This document shows, one piece after another, positions 7,297 to 13,579 of a DNA stretch of 36,094 nucleotides. Within the stretch, counting starts at the first letter, position 1, and each line of letters begins with the position of its first letter. Source of the DNA: SHWB01 sp050246875 (GTDB lineage Bacteria > Pseudomonadota > Alphaproteobacteria > UBA6615); the NCBI GenBank assembly GCA_050246875.1, contig JBFWVF010000015.1, forward strand, positions 1-36,094, given 5' to 3'. Below the pieces are notes generated by a model, which was not told where the DNA came from, ran no database searches, and was given only the letters and a program-made list of their open reading frames with translations. A program made the translations under genes and the position numbers.

Positions 7297-7667
7297 GGGC
7301 ACCTCGCAAAGTGCGTCAGCGGCGGCTGCGCCGTGTCCTGATCGGCGCGGCCGCGGCGATCGCCGTCACCGCCATCGCGGCCGCCGGTGCCGATCGTGCG
7401 CTGGGCCAGGGATTCTTCCAGGGCAGCATGACCGTCGAGCCGACCCTCTGCGGGCAGCTCGACGACTTCCTGCAGCTGGCAGCCCGGAAGGGCGGACGTC
7501 CCGTCGAGAGCGGGCCGACCGACGAGGGCGAGCTCGTCCTGCTGATCGTCTGGCCGGACGGCCGCTGGTCGCTGCTCCACGCCGACGGCGCCGGCGCCAC
7601 CTGCGTGTTCGCATCGGGCACGGACTGGGAAGCGGAGGCGCCGCGCGCGCCGGGAAAGGGCTCCTGA
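7293..7667 (+). CDS. Predicted exported protein (124 aa), function unknown
   Basis: A 124-residue protein with a basic N-terminus (RKVRQRRLRR), a hydrophobic segment at residues 14-31 (VLIGAAAAIAVTAIAAAG) and a possible signal-peptidase region after it. The mature part carries two cysteines (in TLCGQ and ATCVF) that could form a periplasmic disulfide. It could equally be anchored by one transmembrane helix. No family recognised. Its place in the early operon suggests a host-envelope role during infection, which is inference only. Start chosen at the ATGA overlap. Confidence 0.65.
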   Translation: MRAPRKVRQRRLRRVLIGAAAAIAVTAIAAAGADRALGQGFFQGSMTVEPTLCGQLDDFLQLAARKGGRPVESGPTDEGELVLLIVWPDGRWSLLHADGAGATCVFASGTDWEAEAPRAPGKGS

Positions 7668-7668
7668 C

Positions 7669-8199
7669 ATGACGACGATCGCCGACATCGAGAAGCTGGC
7701 GCGCGCCTACGCGGCGAAGCGCGGCGCGCTCGCCGACCAGGTGTCGATGCTGCTCGCCGATCTCGCCGAGCTCAAGCGCCGGCGCCTGTCTGAAATCCGC
7801 AAGGCGGTGGCCCGCGCCGCCGAGGCGCACGGCGCGCTGCACGCTGCGCTCGAGGCGCACCCCGAGCTGTTCGTGAAGCCGCGGTCGATGACCTTCGACG
7901 GCATCAAGGTCGGCTGGGCCAAGGGCAAGGGCGAGATCCACGTCGCGGATGCCGCGCAGGTGGTGAAGCTGATCCGCCGCCACTTTCCCGACCGCTTCGA
8001 CGACCTCGTGAAGGTCAAGGAGACGCCGCTGAAAAGCGCGCTCGGCCGCCTCACCGTCGACGAGCTCAAGCGCATCGGCGTGACCGTCGAGGAGACCGGC
8101 GACCGCGTCGTGATCAAGCCGGTCGACGGCGAGGTCGAGAAGCTGGTCGACGCCCTGCTGGGCGAGGCCGCGAAGGAGGAGGACGACGACAATGGCTGA
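7669..8199 (+). CDS. Gam-like host-nuclease inhibitor (probable)
   Basis: A 176-residue, charged, mostly helical protein. The first 60 residues are a long helix. Then a beta segment (MTFDGIKVGWAKGKGEIHV) is followed by helices with a run of basic and acidic residues, ending in TVEETGDRVVIKPVDGEVEK. This order (long coiled coil, central beta hairpin, VKP-type ending) resembles Mu Gam, which binds DNA ends and shields them from exonucleases. Position between B and the GemA-like gene also fits Mu. The sequence match is partial, so an unrelated coiled-coil protein remains possible. Confidence 0.5.
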   Translation: MTTIADIEKLARAYAAKRGALADQVSMLLADLAELKRRRLSEIRKAVARAAEAHGALHAALEAHPELFVKPRSMTFDGIKVGWAKGKGEIHVADAAQVVKLIRRHFPDRFDDLVKVKETPLKSALGRLTVDELKRIGVTVEETGDRVVIKPVDGEVEKLVDALLGEAAKEEDDDNG

Positions 8200-8515
8200 C
8201 CTGGCACAGACCCTGACGCCCGACGAGCTCGACCTGCTGGCGGTCGCCGGCGAACTGGCGGAGACCGACGGCCGCGCGCCGTCGCTGCTCGAGATCGCCC
8301 GCGAGCTCGACCTGCCGGCGCTCGACGTCGCCGCGATGGTCGACGGCCTCGCGCGCGCCGGCCACGTCGCCGACGAGGCGGCGCATGGCGACCGCCGCAT
8401 CCGCGTCGTCACGCCGCCGCTGCTGGCGCCGGTCGACGAGCGGCCGATGGCCGTCACGACGGCCGGGCGCAGCTTCGTGGCGTGCTTCGCCGACGCGCAG
8501 CAGGCCGTGTCGTGA
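8192..8515 (+). CDS. Small winged-helix-like regulator (107 aa)
   Basis: A 107-residue protein with a strong AAGGAGG upstream, overlapping the previous gene by 8 nt. Residues 25-70 look like a winged helix (SLLEIARELDLPALDVAAMVDGL, then ARAGHV and a strand), similar to LexA or MarR N-terminal modules. Probably DNA-binding. A closer assignment is not possible from the sequence. The stop overlaps the next start as GTGA. Confidence 0.6.
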   Translation: MADLAQTLTPDELDLLAVAGELAETDGRAPSLLEIARELDLPALDVAAMVDGLARAGHVADEAAHGDRRIRVVTPPLLAPVDERPMAVTTAGRSFVACFADAQQAVS

Positions 8516-8703
8516 TCCATGCGCCCGTCATCGTCGAGGTGCTCGGCGACGGCGGCGTGCCCGTCGTCCGCGTCATCGGCTGGGCCGCCGAGGACCTGTG
8601 GCTCGCCGCGCTCGACCGCGGCTGGGAACCGCTGTTCCCGTCACAGCGTCGACTGATGCCGCGCCGGGCGCTGCCGCTGCCGCCTGTCGAGGTGGCACCG
8701 TGA
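8512..8703 (+). CDS. Small hypothetical protein (63 aa)
   Basis: A 63-residue protein starting at a GTG that overlaps the previous stop and ending at a TGA that overlaps the next GTG. It has a short beta-like start (VIVEVLGDGGVPVVRVIGW) and a basic C-terminal part. No family recognised. Overlaps at both ends support it. Confidence 0.55.
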   Translation: MIHAPVIVEVLGDGGVPVVRVIGWAAEDLWLAALDRGWEPLFPSQRRLMPRRALPLPPVEVAP

Positions 8704-9128
8704 CCATCGTCATTCACGACGACTGGGAGCGCTGGGCGCGCATTCCTGGCGCGCGGCGCGGCCTCGACCACGACGCCGGCGCCCTGTGGGCCGAGCCCGC
8801 CTGCGAGCTGCTGCGCGCGCTGTGGGCGGAGGGGCTGTCGGCGAGCGCCATTGCCGCGCGGCTCGGTAACGGCTTCTCGCGCTACGCCGTGATCGGCAAG
8901 GCCCGCCGGCTGGGGCTGCCGGGCCGGCGATCGCCAATCGGCAATGGCGGCCATGCCCCGCACCAGGTGCGCCTGCCGCGCGCGTCGCCCAATGGTGGCG
9001 TCATCGGCGCCACGTTGCCGGAACCGGCGCAGCGCCGTTGTGCCGGCTGCCGCAAGATCTTCGTCACCGCCGACCTCAACCACCGCCACTGCACGCCCTG
9101 CCGCGCCGGTGCCGGAGCGCGGCCATGA
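8700..9128 (+). CDS. GcrA-like regulator with C-terminal zinc ribbon
   Basis: A 142-residue protein. Residues 25-75 match the GcrA family: a tryptophan, then LLRALWAEGLSASAIAARLG and YAVIGKARRLGL. GcrA is the alphaproteobacterial cell-cycle factor that works with sigma70 at promoters carrying GANTC sites methylated by CcrM. The C-terminus has a zinc-ribbon motif, Cys114-x2-Cys117-x13-Cys131-x2-Cys134, which occurs with the same spacing in the ParB-like protein encoded at 9402-10385. It may redirect host transcription or recognise the methylation state of phage DNA; that role is inferred. GTG start overlaps the previous stop. Confidence 0.85.
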   Translation: MTIVIHDDWERWARIPGARRGLDHDAGALWAEPACELLRALWAEGLSASAIAARLGNGFSRYAVIGKARRLGLPGRRSPIGNGGHAPHQVRLPRASPNGGVIGATLPEPAQRRCAGCRKIFVTADLNHRHCTPCRAGAGARP

Positions 9129-9388
9129 GCGCGCGCCTGGCCGAGCTCGACGCGCTGGTCGTCGACGTCGAGCTGGCGTTCGGCAACCTGCTGCGCCAGC
9201 CGTCGAGCGGCGCCGCCAGGACAACCGCCTTCGAGACACTCACCCGGCTGCGCGCCTGGCGCCAGCGCGAGGCGGCCGAGCGCACGCTCGTCGCGGCACA
9301 GGCGCCGGCTGGCGCCGACCCGCGCCCGGCACCGCCGCCGACGGCCTTCGAGGCCGAGCAGAGCGGGCGCTGGGGCTATCGGGACTGA
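9125..9388 (+). CDS. Hypothetical helical protein (87 aa)
   Basis: An 87-residue protein coupled to the previous gene by ATGA. Residues 1-60 are helical (RLAELDALVVDVELAFGNLL, TLTRLRAWRQREAAERTLV); the rest is Pro/Ala-rich and ends in SGRWGYRD. No family recognised. Confidence 0.6.
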   Translation: MSARLAELDALVVDVELAFGNLLRQPSSGAARTTAFETLTRLRAWRQREAAERTLVAAQAPAGADPRPAPPPTAFEAEQSGRWGYRD

Positions 9389-9401
9389 TCGGGAGACGGC
9401 G

Positions 9402-10385
9402 ATGACGGAGCTGCGCGGCGCGATTCTCGGCGGGCCGGACCCGACGGAGGTGCCGGCGAGCGTGCCCGAGGGCGCGCGGCCGCAGCTGGCCTGGCTGCGC
9501 GTCGCCGACTGCCACGTCGACGAGCGGTACCAGCGCGACATCACATCGCGCCGCAGCCAGGCGCTGATCGAGAAGATCGCCGAGCACTTCGACTGGCGGC
9601 GATTCGGCGCCGTCGTCGTCATGCGCTGGGCCGAGAAGCGCGGCTGGGCCGTCATCGACGGCCAGCATCGCACGGCTGGCGCCGCGCGCCGCGCCATCAC
9701 GCACGTGCCGGGGCTGGTCTATCCGGAGATGAGCATCGGCGAGGCGGCGGGCCTGTTCGCGGCGCTCAACCGCGACCGCGTCGCGGTGACGCCGCTGCAC
9801 GTCTTCCACGCCATGCTCGCGGCCCGCGATTCGGAGGCACTGGCGGTCGCCGCCGCCTGCGAGCGCGCCGGCGCCTCGGTCGCCCGCTACCCCAAGCCCG
9901 TGCACGAGATGGTGCGCGGCGAGACGATGGCGGTCGCGTCGCTGGAGGCGGTGCTGCGCCGCCACGGGCCGTCGGTCCTCGAGCGCACGCTGACGCTGTT
10001 GGTGCGTGCCTGGGACGAGCCGGGGCATCTGCGCGCGACGCTGATCCGCGGCCTCGCCGACCTGCTGGCGAAGCACGGCGACGACATCGAGGACGGCCGC
10101 ATGGTGAAGGCGCTGGCGGCCGACAGCGGCGCCGGCTGGTGCTCGATCGCTGCGTCGGCCCGCGAGGAAGGCACCTCGACCGCCGCTGCGGCGATGGCCG
10201 CCGCCCTCGGCCGCGCTGCCGGCATTCGCGGCGCCTCGGCCGAGTTCACCAGCCTCGGGCCGCGCGAGACCGGTGCGCTTCTGACGACATCCGCGCAGCG
10301 GCGCTGCCAGTCCTGCTCGAAGTTCTTCCTGACGCGCGACCTGAACGAGGTGCTGTGCGCCATGTGCCGCGAGGTGCGGCTGTGA
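9402..10385 (+). CDS. ParB/DGQHR-fold protein with C-terminal zinc ribbon
   Basis: A 327-residue protein starting at ATG with GGGAGA upstream. Residues 35-95 show a ParB-like fold: ADCHVDERYQRDIT, then the DGQHRTAGA loop (residues 86-94), also seen in DndB-type DGQHR proteins and DUF6551-type phage proteins. The middle part is helical. The C-terminus carries a zinc ribbon, Cys302-x2-Cys305-x13-Cys319-x2-Cys322, flanked by QRRC and CREV, nearly the same as the tail of the GcrA-like protein. It may bind or modify DNA or nucleotides. This is the second ParB-type fold in the operon and is not close to the one at 2425. Confidence 0.75.
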   Translation: MTELRGAILGGPDPTEVPASVPEGARPQLAWLRVADCHVDERYQRDITSRRSQALIEKIAEHFDWRRFGAVVVMRWAEKRGWAVIDGQHRTAGAARRAITHVPGLVYPEMSIGEAAGLFAALNRDRVAVTPLHVFHAMLAARDSEALAVAAACERAGASVARYPKPVHEMVRGETMAVASLEAVLRRHGPSVLERTLTLLVRAWDEPGHLRATLIRGLADLLAKHGDDIEDGRMVKALAADSGAGWCSIAASAREEGTSTAAAAMAAALGRAAGIRGASAEFTSLGPRETGALLTTSAQRRCQSCSKFFLTRDLNEVLCAMCREVRL

Positions 10386-10525
10386 CCGGCTGGCTGCTCT
10401 GGACGGTGACCGGGCTGTACGGCCTCGCCGCCGCCTCGGCGCTGCGCGAGGGCCACGCGCCGCAGGCGGCGATGCTCGCCGGTTACGTCGTCGCCAATCT
10501 CGGCCTGATCTGGAGCCTGCGGTGA
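10382..10525 (+). CDS. Small membrane protein (47 aa)
   Basis: A 47-residue protein starting at a GTG overlapping the previous stop. It has two hydrophobic segments (WLLWTVTGLYGLAAASAL and AAMLAGYVVANLGLIWSL) with a short EGHAPQ turn between them, so it is probably a two-helix inner-membrane protein. No family recognised. Its stop overlaps the next ATG by one base (TGATG). Confidence 0.6.
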   Translation: MTGWLLWTVTGLYGLAAASALREGHAPQAAMLAGYVVANLGLIWSLR

Positions 10526-11007
10526 TGCGCGCGATCTCCCTGTGGCAGCCCTGGGCGAGCGCGATGGCGCTGGGGCTCAAGAAGATCGAGACGCGCAGCT
10601 GGAACGTGCGGGCGCGCACCTGCGAGCGCATCGCCATCCATGCGGCCGCGCGGCGCAACCATCGGGACGAGACGCAGGCGCTCCTCGACATTGCCGAGTT
10701 CCTCGAGGAGCGCGGCGGCGACCGGGCAACGCTGCAGCCGCTGTTCGACCTCGACGCGCTGCCGCGCGGTGCGGTGATCGGCGTCGGCCGCTTTCACGGC
10801 TGCGCCCAGACTGAGCAGCGGGGCTTCATCGAGCGTCTGTCTCCTCTTGAGCATTCGCTCGGCAATTACGCGCCCGGCCGATATGCGTGGATGTTCGATC
10901 GGGTCGATCGTCTCCCGAAACCCGTGCCGATGCGCGGAAAGCAGGGGCTCTGGATCATCGGCGACGACGCCGTGCGTGACGTCCTGCGCCAGCTGGTGGC
11001 GGCATGA
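10525..11007 (+). CDS. ASCH-domain protein (160 aa)
   Basis: The N-terminus carries the ASCH hallmark ISLWQPWASAMALGLKKIET followed by RSW. The remainder has the expected beta-barrel elements (RIAIHAAARR, GAVIGVGRFHGC, YAWMFDRVDRLPKPVP, KQGLWII). ASCH domains are PUA-like folds that bind RNA or act on modified nucleosides. Phage versions are common but mostly uncharacterised. The gene lies between a small membrane protein and the GemA-like gene and overlaps the latter by ATGA. A GTG one codon earlier is an alternative start. Confidence 0.8.
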   Translation: MRAISLWQPWASAMALGLKKIETRSWNVRARTCERIAIHAAARRNHRDETQALLDIAEFLEERGGDRATLQPLFDLDALPRGAVIGVGRFHGCAQTEQRGFIERLSPLEHSLGNYAPGRYAWMFDRVDRLPKPVPMRGKQGLWIIGDDAVRDVLRQLVAA

Positions 11008-11762
11008 GCGACCTCGTGCTCAACCGGCTCAAGGCCAAGGTCCATATCGGCAAGTCGAAGCTCGGCCTCGACGACGACACCTATCGCGCCCTGCTGCAGC
11101 GCGTCGCCGGCAAGCGCTCGTCGGCGAAGATGACGGCGAAGGAGCTGGGGCTCGTCCTGGACGAGATGAAGCGCCTCGGATTCGACGACAGGCCCGGCCC
11201 GCGCCGGGCGCGCCGGAACCGGCGCGGCGAGCGCATGGCCGACGGGCCTCAGCAGGAGAAAATCCGTGCCATGTGGCGCGGGCTGTACCACCTCGGCGAA
11301 GCGCGCGAGGACAGCGAGGCGGCGATGTGGGCGTTCTGCCGCCGCATGGGCGTCAAGGTGGACGACTTCCAGTGGCTGCCCGGCGACGAGGCCGACAGGG
11401 TGATCAAGGCGCTGCGCGGCTGGGCCGCGCGCATCGGCTGGGAGCAGCCGACGGCCAACGAGGTACAGATGATGGCGACATGGCGCATGCAGGCGCAGGC
11501 GCCGTCGCTGCGCCCGCTGACCGGCGCCGGATTCGCCGCGAAGTGCTCGCTGATCGACCTGCTGTGGCGGCGCCTGATCGACGCCGGCGCGCTGCGCACG
11601 GGCCGCTACGCCAGGCTCGATTCTTTCCTCGTGCGCTACGGCGCGACGGTGCCGCACCTGCTGCCCGACGGCGCCGCCGCCGATGCGGCGATCGAGGATC
11701 TCGGCAAGTGGCTGCGACGGGCGAAGACGGAGGCGAAGGATGATGAAGCGCAGGCGCGGTAG
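11004..11762 (+). CDS. GemA/gp16-like protein, DUF1018
   Basis: A 252-residue protein. The N-terminal 60 residues match the gp16/GemA family (LKAKVHIGKSKLGLDDDTYRALLQRVAGKRSSAKMT). A basic linker (RRARRNRRGER) follows. The second part begins QQEKIRAMWRGLYHLG, which is also typical of DUF1018 proteins. In Mu, GemA alters host gene expression and DNA supercoiling and lies upstream of mor, as here. The ATG overlaps the previous stop (ATGA). Confidence 0.85.
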   Translation: MSDLVLNRLKAKVHIGKSKLGLDDDTYRALLQRVAGKRSSAKMTAKELGLVLDEMKRLGFDDRPGPRRARRNRRGERMADGPQQEKIRAMWRGLYHLGEAREDSEAAMWAFCRRMGVKVDDFQWLPGDEADRVIKALRGWAARIGWEQPTANEVQMMATWRMQAQAPSLRPLTGAGFAAKCSLIDLLWRRLIDAGALRTGRYARLDSFLVRYGATVPHLLPDGAAADAAIEDLGKWLRRAKTEAKDDEAQAR

Positions 11763-12099
11763 GGCCGGCACGAGGTTGGTCACCATACCCACACTCGACG
11801 CGGCGGCGGTGACGGTCGGCGCGCGCGTCGGCTGGCCGTCGATCGTCGAGTACGAGCTGACCGAGGGCCCGAACGCCGGAGAGCGCCTGCCGGTGCCGCC
11901 GACCTTCGCATCGGACCCGCACCCGGCGCCGGACGAGCTGGGCAGCCGCGGCCGCTGCGTGACGCGGCCGAGCTGCGCCTACCGCCTCGTCATCCACGAC
12001 TACCGCGCCTACGAGGCGCTGGCGCGCACCGGCCGGCTCTACGGGCCGCCGCACACCACGGCGCCGGAGCCTGTTGTCGACAACAGGAAAACCAGTTGA
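11740..12099 (+). CDS. Hypothetical protein (119 aa)
   Basis: A 119-residue protein beginning at tandem ATG codons (11740, 11743) inside the end of the GemA-like gene, with purine-rich AGGCGAAGG directly upstream. A basic start (MMKRRRGRAGTR) leads into a beta-rich part (VTVGARVGWPSIVEYELTEGP) and two cysteines in GRCVTRPSCAYRL. I do not recognise a family. Its last codons contain an 18-bp palindrome, and the tRNA-like element follows 21 nt after the stop. Confidence 0.6.
   Translation: MMKRRRGRAGTRLVTIPTLDAAAVTVGARVGWPSIVEYELTEGPNAGERLPVPPTFASDPHPAPDELGSRGRCVTRPSCAYRLVIHDYRAYEALARTGRLYGPPHTTAPEPVVDNRKTS
12070..12087. promoter_or_regulatory. 18-bp perfect palindrome
   Basis: CCTGTTGTCGACAACAGG is its own reverse complement across all 18 bases. 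It lies in the last codons of the upstream gene and 33 bp before the tRNA-like element. A-tract AAAA follows on the plus strand; there is no U-tract for a terminator in either direction. A binding site for a dimeric regulator is the simplest reading. Confidence 0.45.
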
Positions 12100-12120
12100 G
12101 CGTCACGTGAAACATCCGAT

Positions 12121-12253
12121 GGCCACCTTAGCTCAGCCTGGTAGAGCGCCGACGCATCGGAGCCGAGCGATGCTGTGGGGTCGCGACCTGCAGCATCTCG
12201 GGGCGCACGGGTCGCACCCGTGCGTTGCGCGGGTTCGAATCCCGCAGGTGGCC
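12121..12253 (+). ncRNA. tRNA-like RNA with an enlarged, non-canonical middle region
   Basis: The ends form a perfect 8-bp acceptor stem, GGCCACCT (12121-12128) with AGGTGGCC (12246-12253). A D arm follows (GCTC 12131-12134, loop AGCCTGGTA, GAGC 12144-12147), preceded by the usual T and A. The T arm is perfect: GCGGG (12229-12233), loop TTCGAAT, CCCGC (12241-12245). The extra G1:C73-like pair at the end of the acceptor is a trait of tRNA-His. Instead of a 17-nt anticodon arm and short variable loop there are 81 nt. These can form a long imperfect hairpin (12163-12201) and a 9-bp perfect hairpin (12204-12212 with 12216-12224). CCA is not encoded. No convincing 7-nt anticodon loop is seen in the right place. 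Processing and charging are unknown. Confidence 0.65.
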
Positions 12254-12273
12254 GCTTTCCCGCAGGCGCGCGC

Positions 12274-12906
12274 ATGACGTGGTTCTTCCATCCGCTGCGC
12301 CCCTGCGCCTACGAGGTGATCCTGATCGACCCGCCGACGCGCTGGGAATCGTTCACGCCGTTCGAAAGCGCAAAGGGGCCGGACTATCCGACGATGAGCC
12401 GGGAATGGCTGCTGTCGCTGCCGGTGCAGCACCTCGCAGCGGCCGACTGCCTGGTGTGCCTGTGGAGCACGTTTCCGCAGCTCGAGTTCTCCTTCGAGCT
12501 GCTGCGCGCGTGGGGCTTCCGCTACGTGACCGGCGGCGCCTGGTTCAAGCGCACGGTCAACGGCAAGATCGCCTACGGCACCGGCAAGGTCGTCATGTCG
12601 GGGGCCGAACCGTTCCTGCTCGCCGCCGCCGGCCGGCCGCGCTACGTGAAGCGCCCGGTGAAGGGCGTGTTCGAGACCGACCGGGAGTTCGACAGCGGTC
12701 TCGCAGAGGCGTTCGAGACGGACCTCAACGCGCTGCGCCGCGAGCACAGCCGCAAGCCGGACGAGCTGTACGGCCGCCTCGAAACGCTGATGGGCGACGT
12801 GCCGCGCGTCGAGCTGTTCGCCCAGCAGCGCTGGCCCGGCTGGGACGCCTGGGGCAACAACGTCGACCGCTACGCGGCGGCGGCAACCGACGAGACGCGA
12901 TCGTGA
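12274..12906 (+). CDS. MT-A70-like DNA N6-adenine methyltransferase
   Basis: A 210-residue protein. It opens with a nucleotide-binding strand and a DPP-type catalytic motif (VILIDPPTRW, Asp19-Pro20-Pro21), then CLVCLWSTFPQL, GFRYVTGGAWFKR and a C-terminal RKPDELYGRLETL, which matches the RKP-x-E motif of MT-A70 family proteins. These enzymes place methyl groups on N6 of adenine; several phages use them to protect DNA or to mimic host methylation. The ATG at 12274 begins 20 nt after the tRNA-like element; upstream in-frame starts would lie inside that element. Motif recognition is strong, target site unknown. The stop overlaps the next GTG. Confidence 0.88.
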   Translation: MTWFFHPLRPCAYEVILIDPPTRWESFTPFESAKGPDYPTMSREWLLSLPVQHLAAADCLVCLWSTFPQLEFSFELLRAWGFRYVTGGAWFKRTVNGKIAYGTGKVVMSGAEPFLLAAAGRPRYVKRPVKGVFETDREFDSGLAEAFETDLNALRREHSRKPDELYGRLETLMGDVPRVELFAQQRWPGWDAWGNNVDRYAAAATDETRS

Positions 12907-13148
12907 GCGTCCGCCGGCGCCCCATCCTGCCGCTCTTCCGCACGGCGCGGCCGCGCCTGGTCATGCCGCCGCGGACGACGGCCGGCTGCGTCGTCTGCCA
13001 GACGGGCGGCGACGCGCTCGCGCCGATCTGGACCGGCCGGCTGGCGGCGGCCAATGCCCAGCGCCACGCCGACGTCCACGGCCACACGGTCTGGGTGACG
13101 CGCATCGAAACGGTGTGGCTGGGCCATACGCGGAAGGCGCCGGTGTGA
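12903..13148 (+). CDS. Small hypothetical protein with possible zinc-binding Cys/His set (81 aa)
   Basis: An 81-residue protein starting at a GTG overlapping the methyltransferase stop. Its middle holds CVVC and, about 25 residues later, a histidine group in QRHADVHGH, a spacing compatible with a CCHH zinc finger. The N-terminus is basic. No family recognised. Its stop overlaps the next GTG. Confidence 0.6.
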   Translation: MSVRRRPILPLFRTARPRLVMPPRTTAGCVVCQTGGDALAPIWTGRLAAANAQRHADVHGHTVWVTRIETVWLGHTRKAPV

Positions 13149-13546
13149 CTGACGCGCCCGACATCGTCGCGCTGCCGGGCGTGCTCGGCCAGATCGAGGA
13201 GGCGATCGGCCGGCCCTGGGCGCTGCAGCTCGCCGGCAAGCTCGGCGGCTCGGAGATCTACCTCGCCACGCCGGAGCGCATCGGACGCACCTCGCCCGTC
13301 GTACGCGCCATCGGCATCGACCGCGCACGCAAGCTGGCCGAGGCCCTCGGCCACGGCAGGCTGCTCATCCCGCTCGGCCCGACCTCGACGGAGAAGCAGA
13401 GGCGGGCCGCCATCCGCCGCGAGATCGCCGCCGGCCTGTCGAACAACGCCATCGCCGTGAAGCTGCACGTGCACGAGCGCACCGTCCGGCGCGAGCGCGA
13501 CCGCTTGGCCGACGGCCGGCAGGCCGATCTCTTCGGCGCAGGTTGA
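13145..13546 (+). CDS. mor: Mor-like transcription activator
   Basis: A 133-residue protein matching the Mor/C family of transposable-phage activators. It has an N-terminal dimerisation part (LPGVLGQIEEAIGRPWALQLAGKLGGSEIYLA) and a C-terminal helix-turn-helix (RREIAAGLSNNAIAVKLHVHERTVRRERDRL). In Mu, Mor activates the middle promoter and C activates four late promoters; this phage seems to have a single member just before the lysis operon. The shared dyads at 14094-14109 and 21549-21564 are candidate binding sites. GTG overlaps the previous stop. Confidence 0.85.
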   Translation: MTDAPDIVALPGVLGQIEEAIGRPWALQLAGKLGGSEIYLATPERIGRTSPVVRAIGIDRARKLAEALGHGRLLIPLGPTSTEKQRRAAIRREIAAGLSNNAIAVKLHVHERTVRRERDRLADGRQADLFGAG

Positions 13547-13579
13547 CCGGTGACCATCGGGCGTTCACGCTGACGCGCC

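Noticed and set aside
12168..12184. A regular 7-nt anticodon loop CTGTGGG giving a standard tRNA-His
   Set aside because: The five base pairs needed on either side of a 7-nt loop do not form; only an 8-nt loop version pairs, and it competes with a longer hairpin. I therefore call the element tRNA-like and do not assign an amino acid.
12206..12222. CACGG-GTCGCAC-CCGTG as an anticodon arm reading CGC (Ala)
   Set aside because: The loop has U33 and CGC in place, but the acceptor lacks the G3:U70 pair that defines tRNA-Ala, the stem is longer than 5 bp, and about 56 nt separate it from the D arm.
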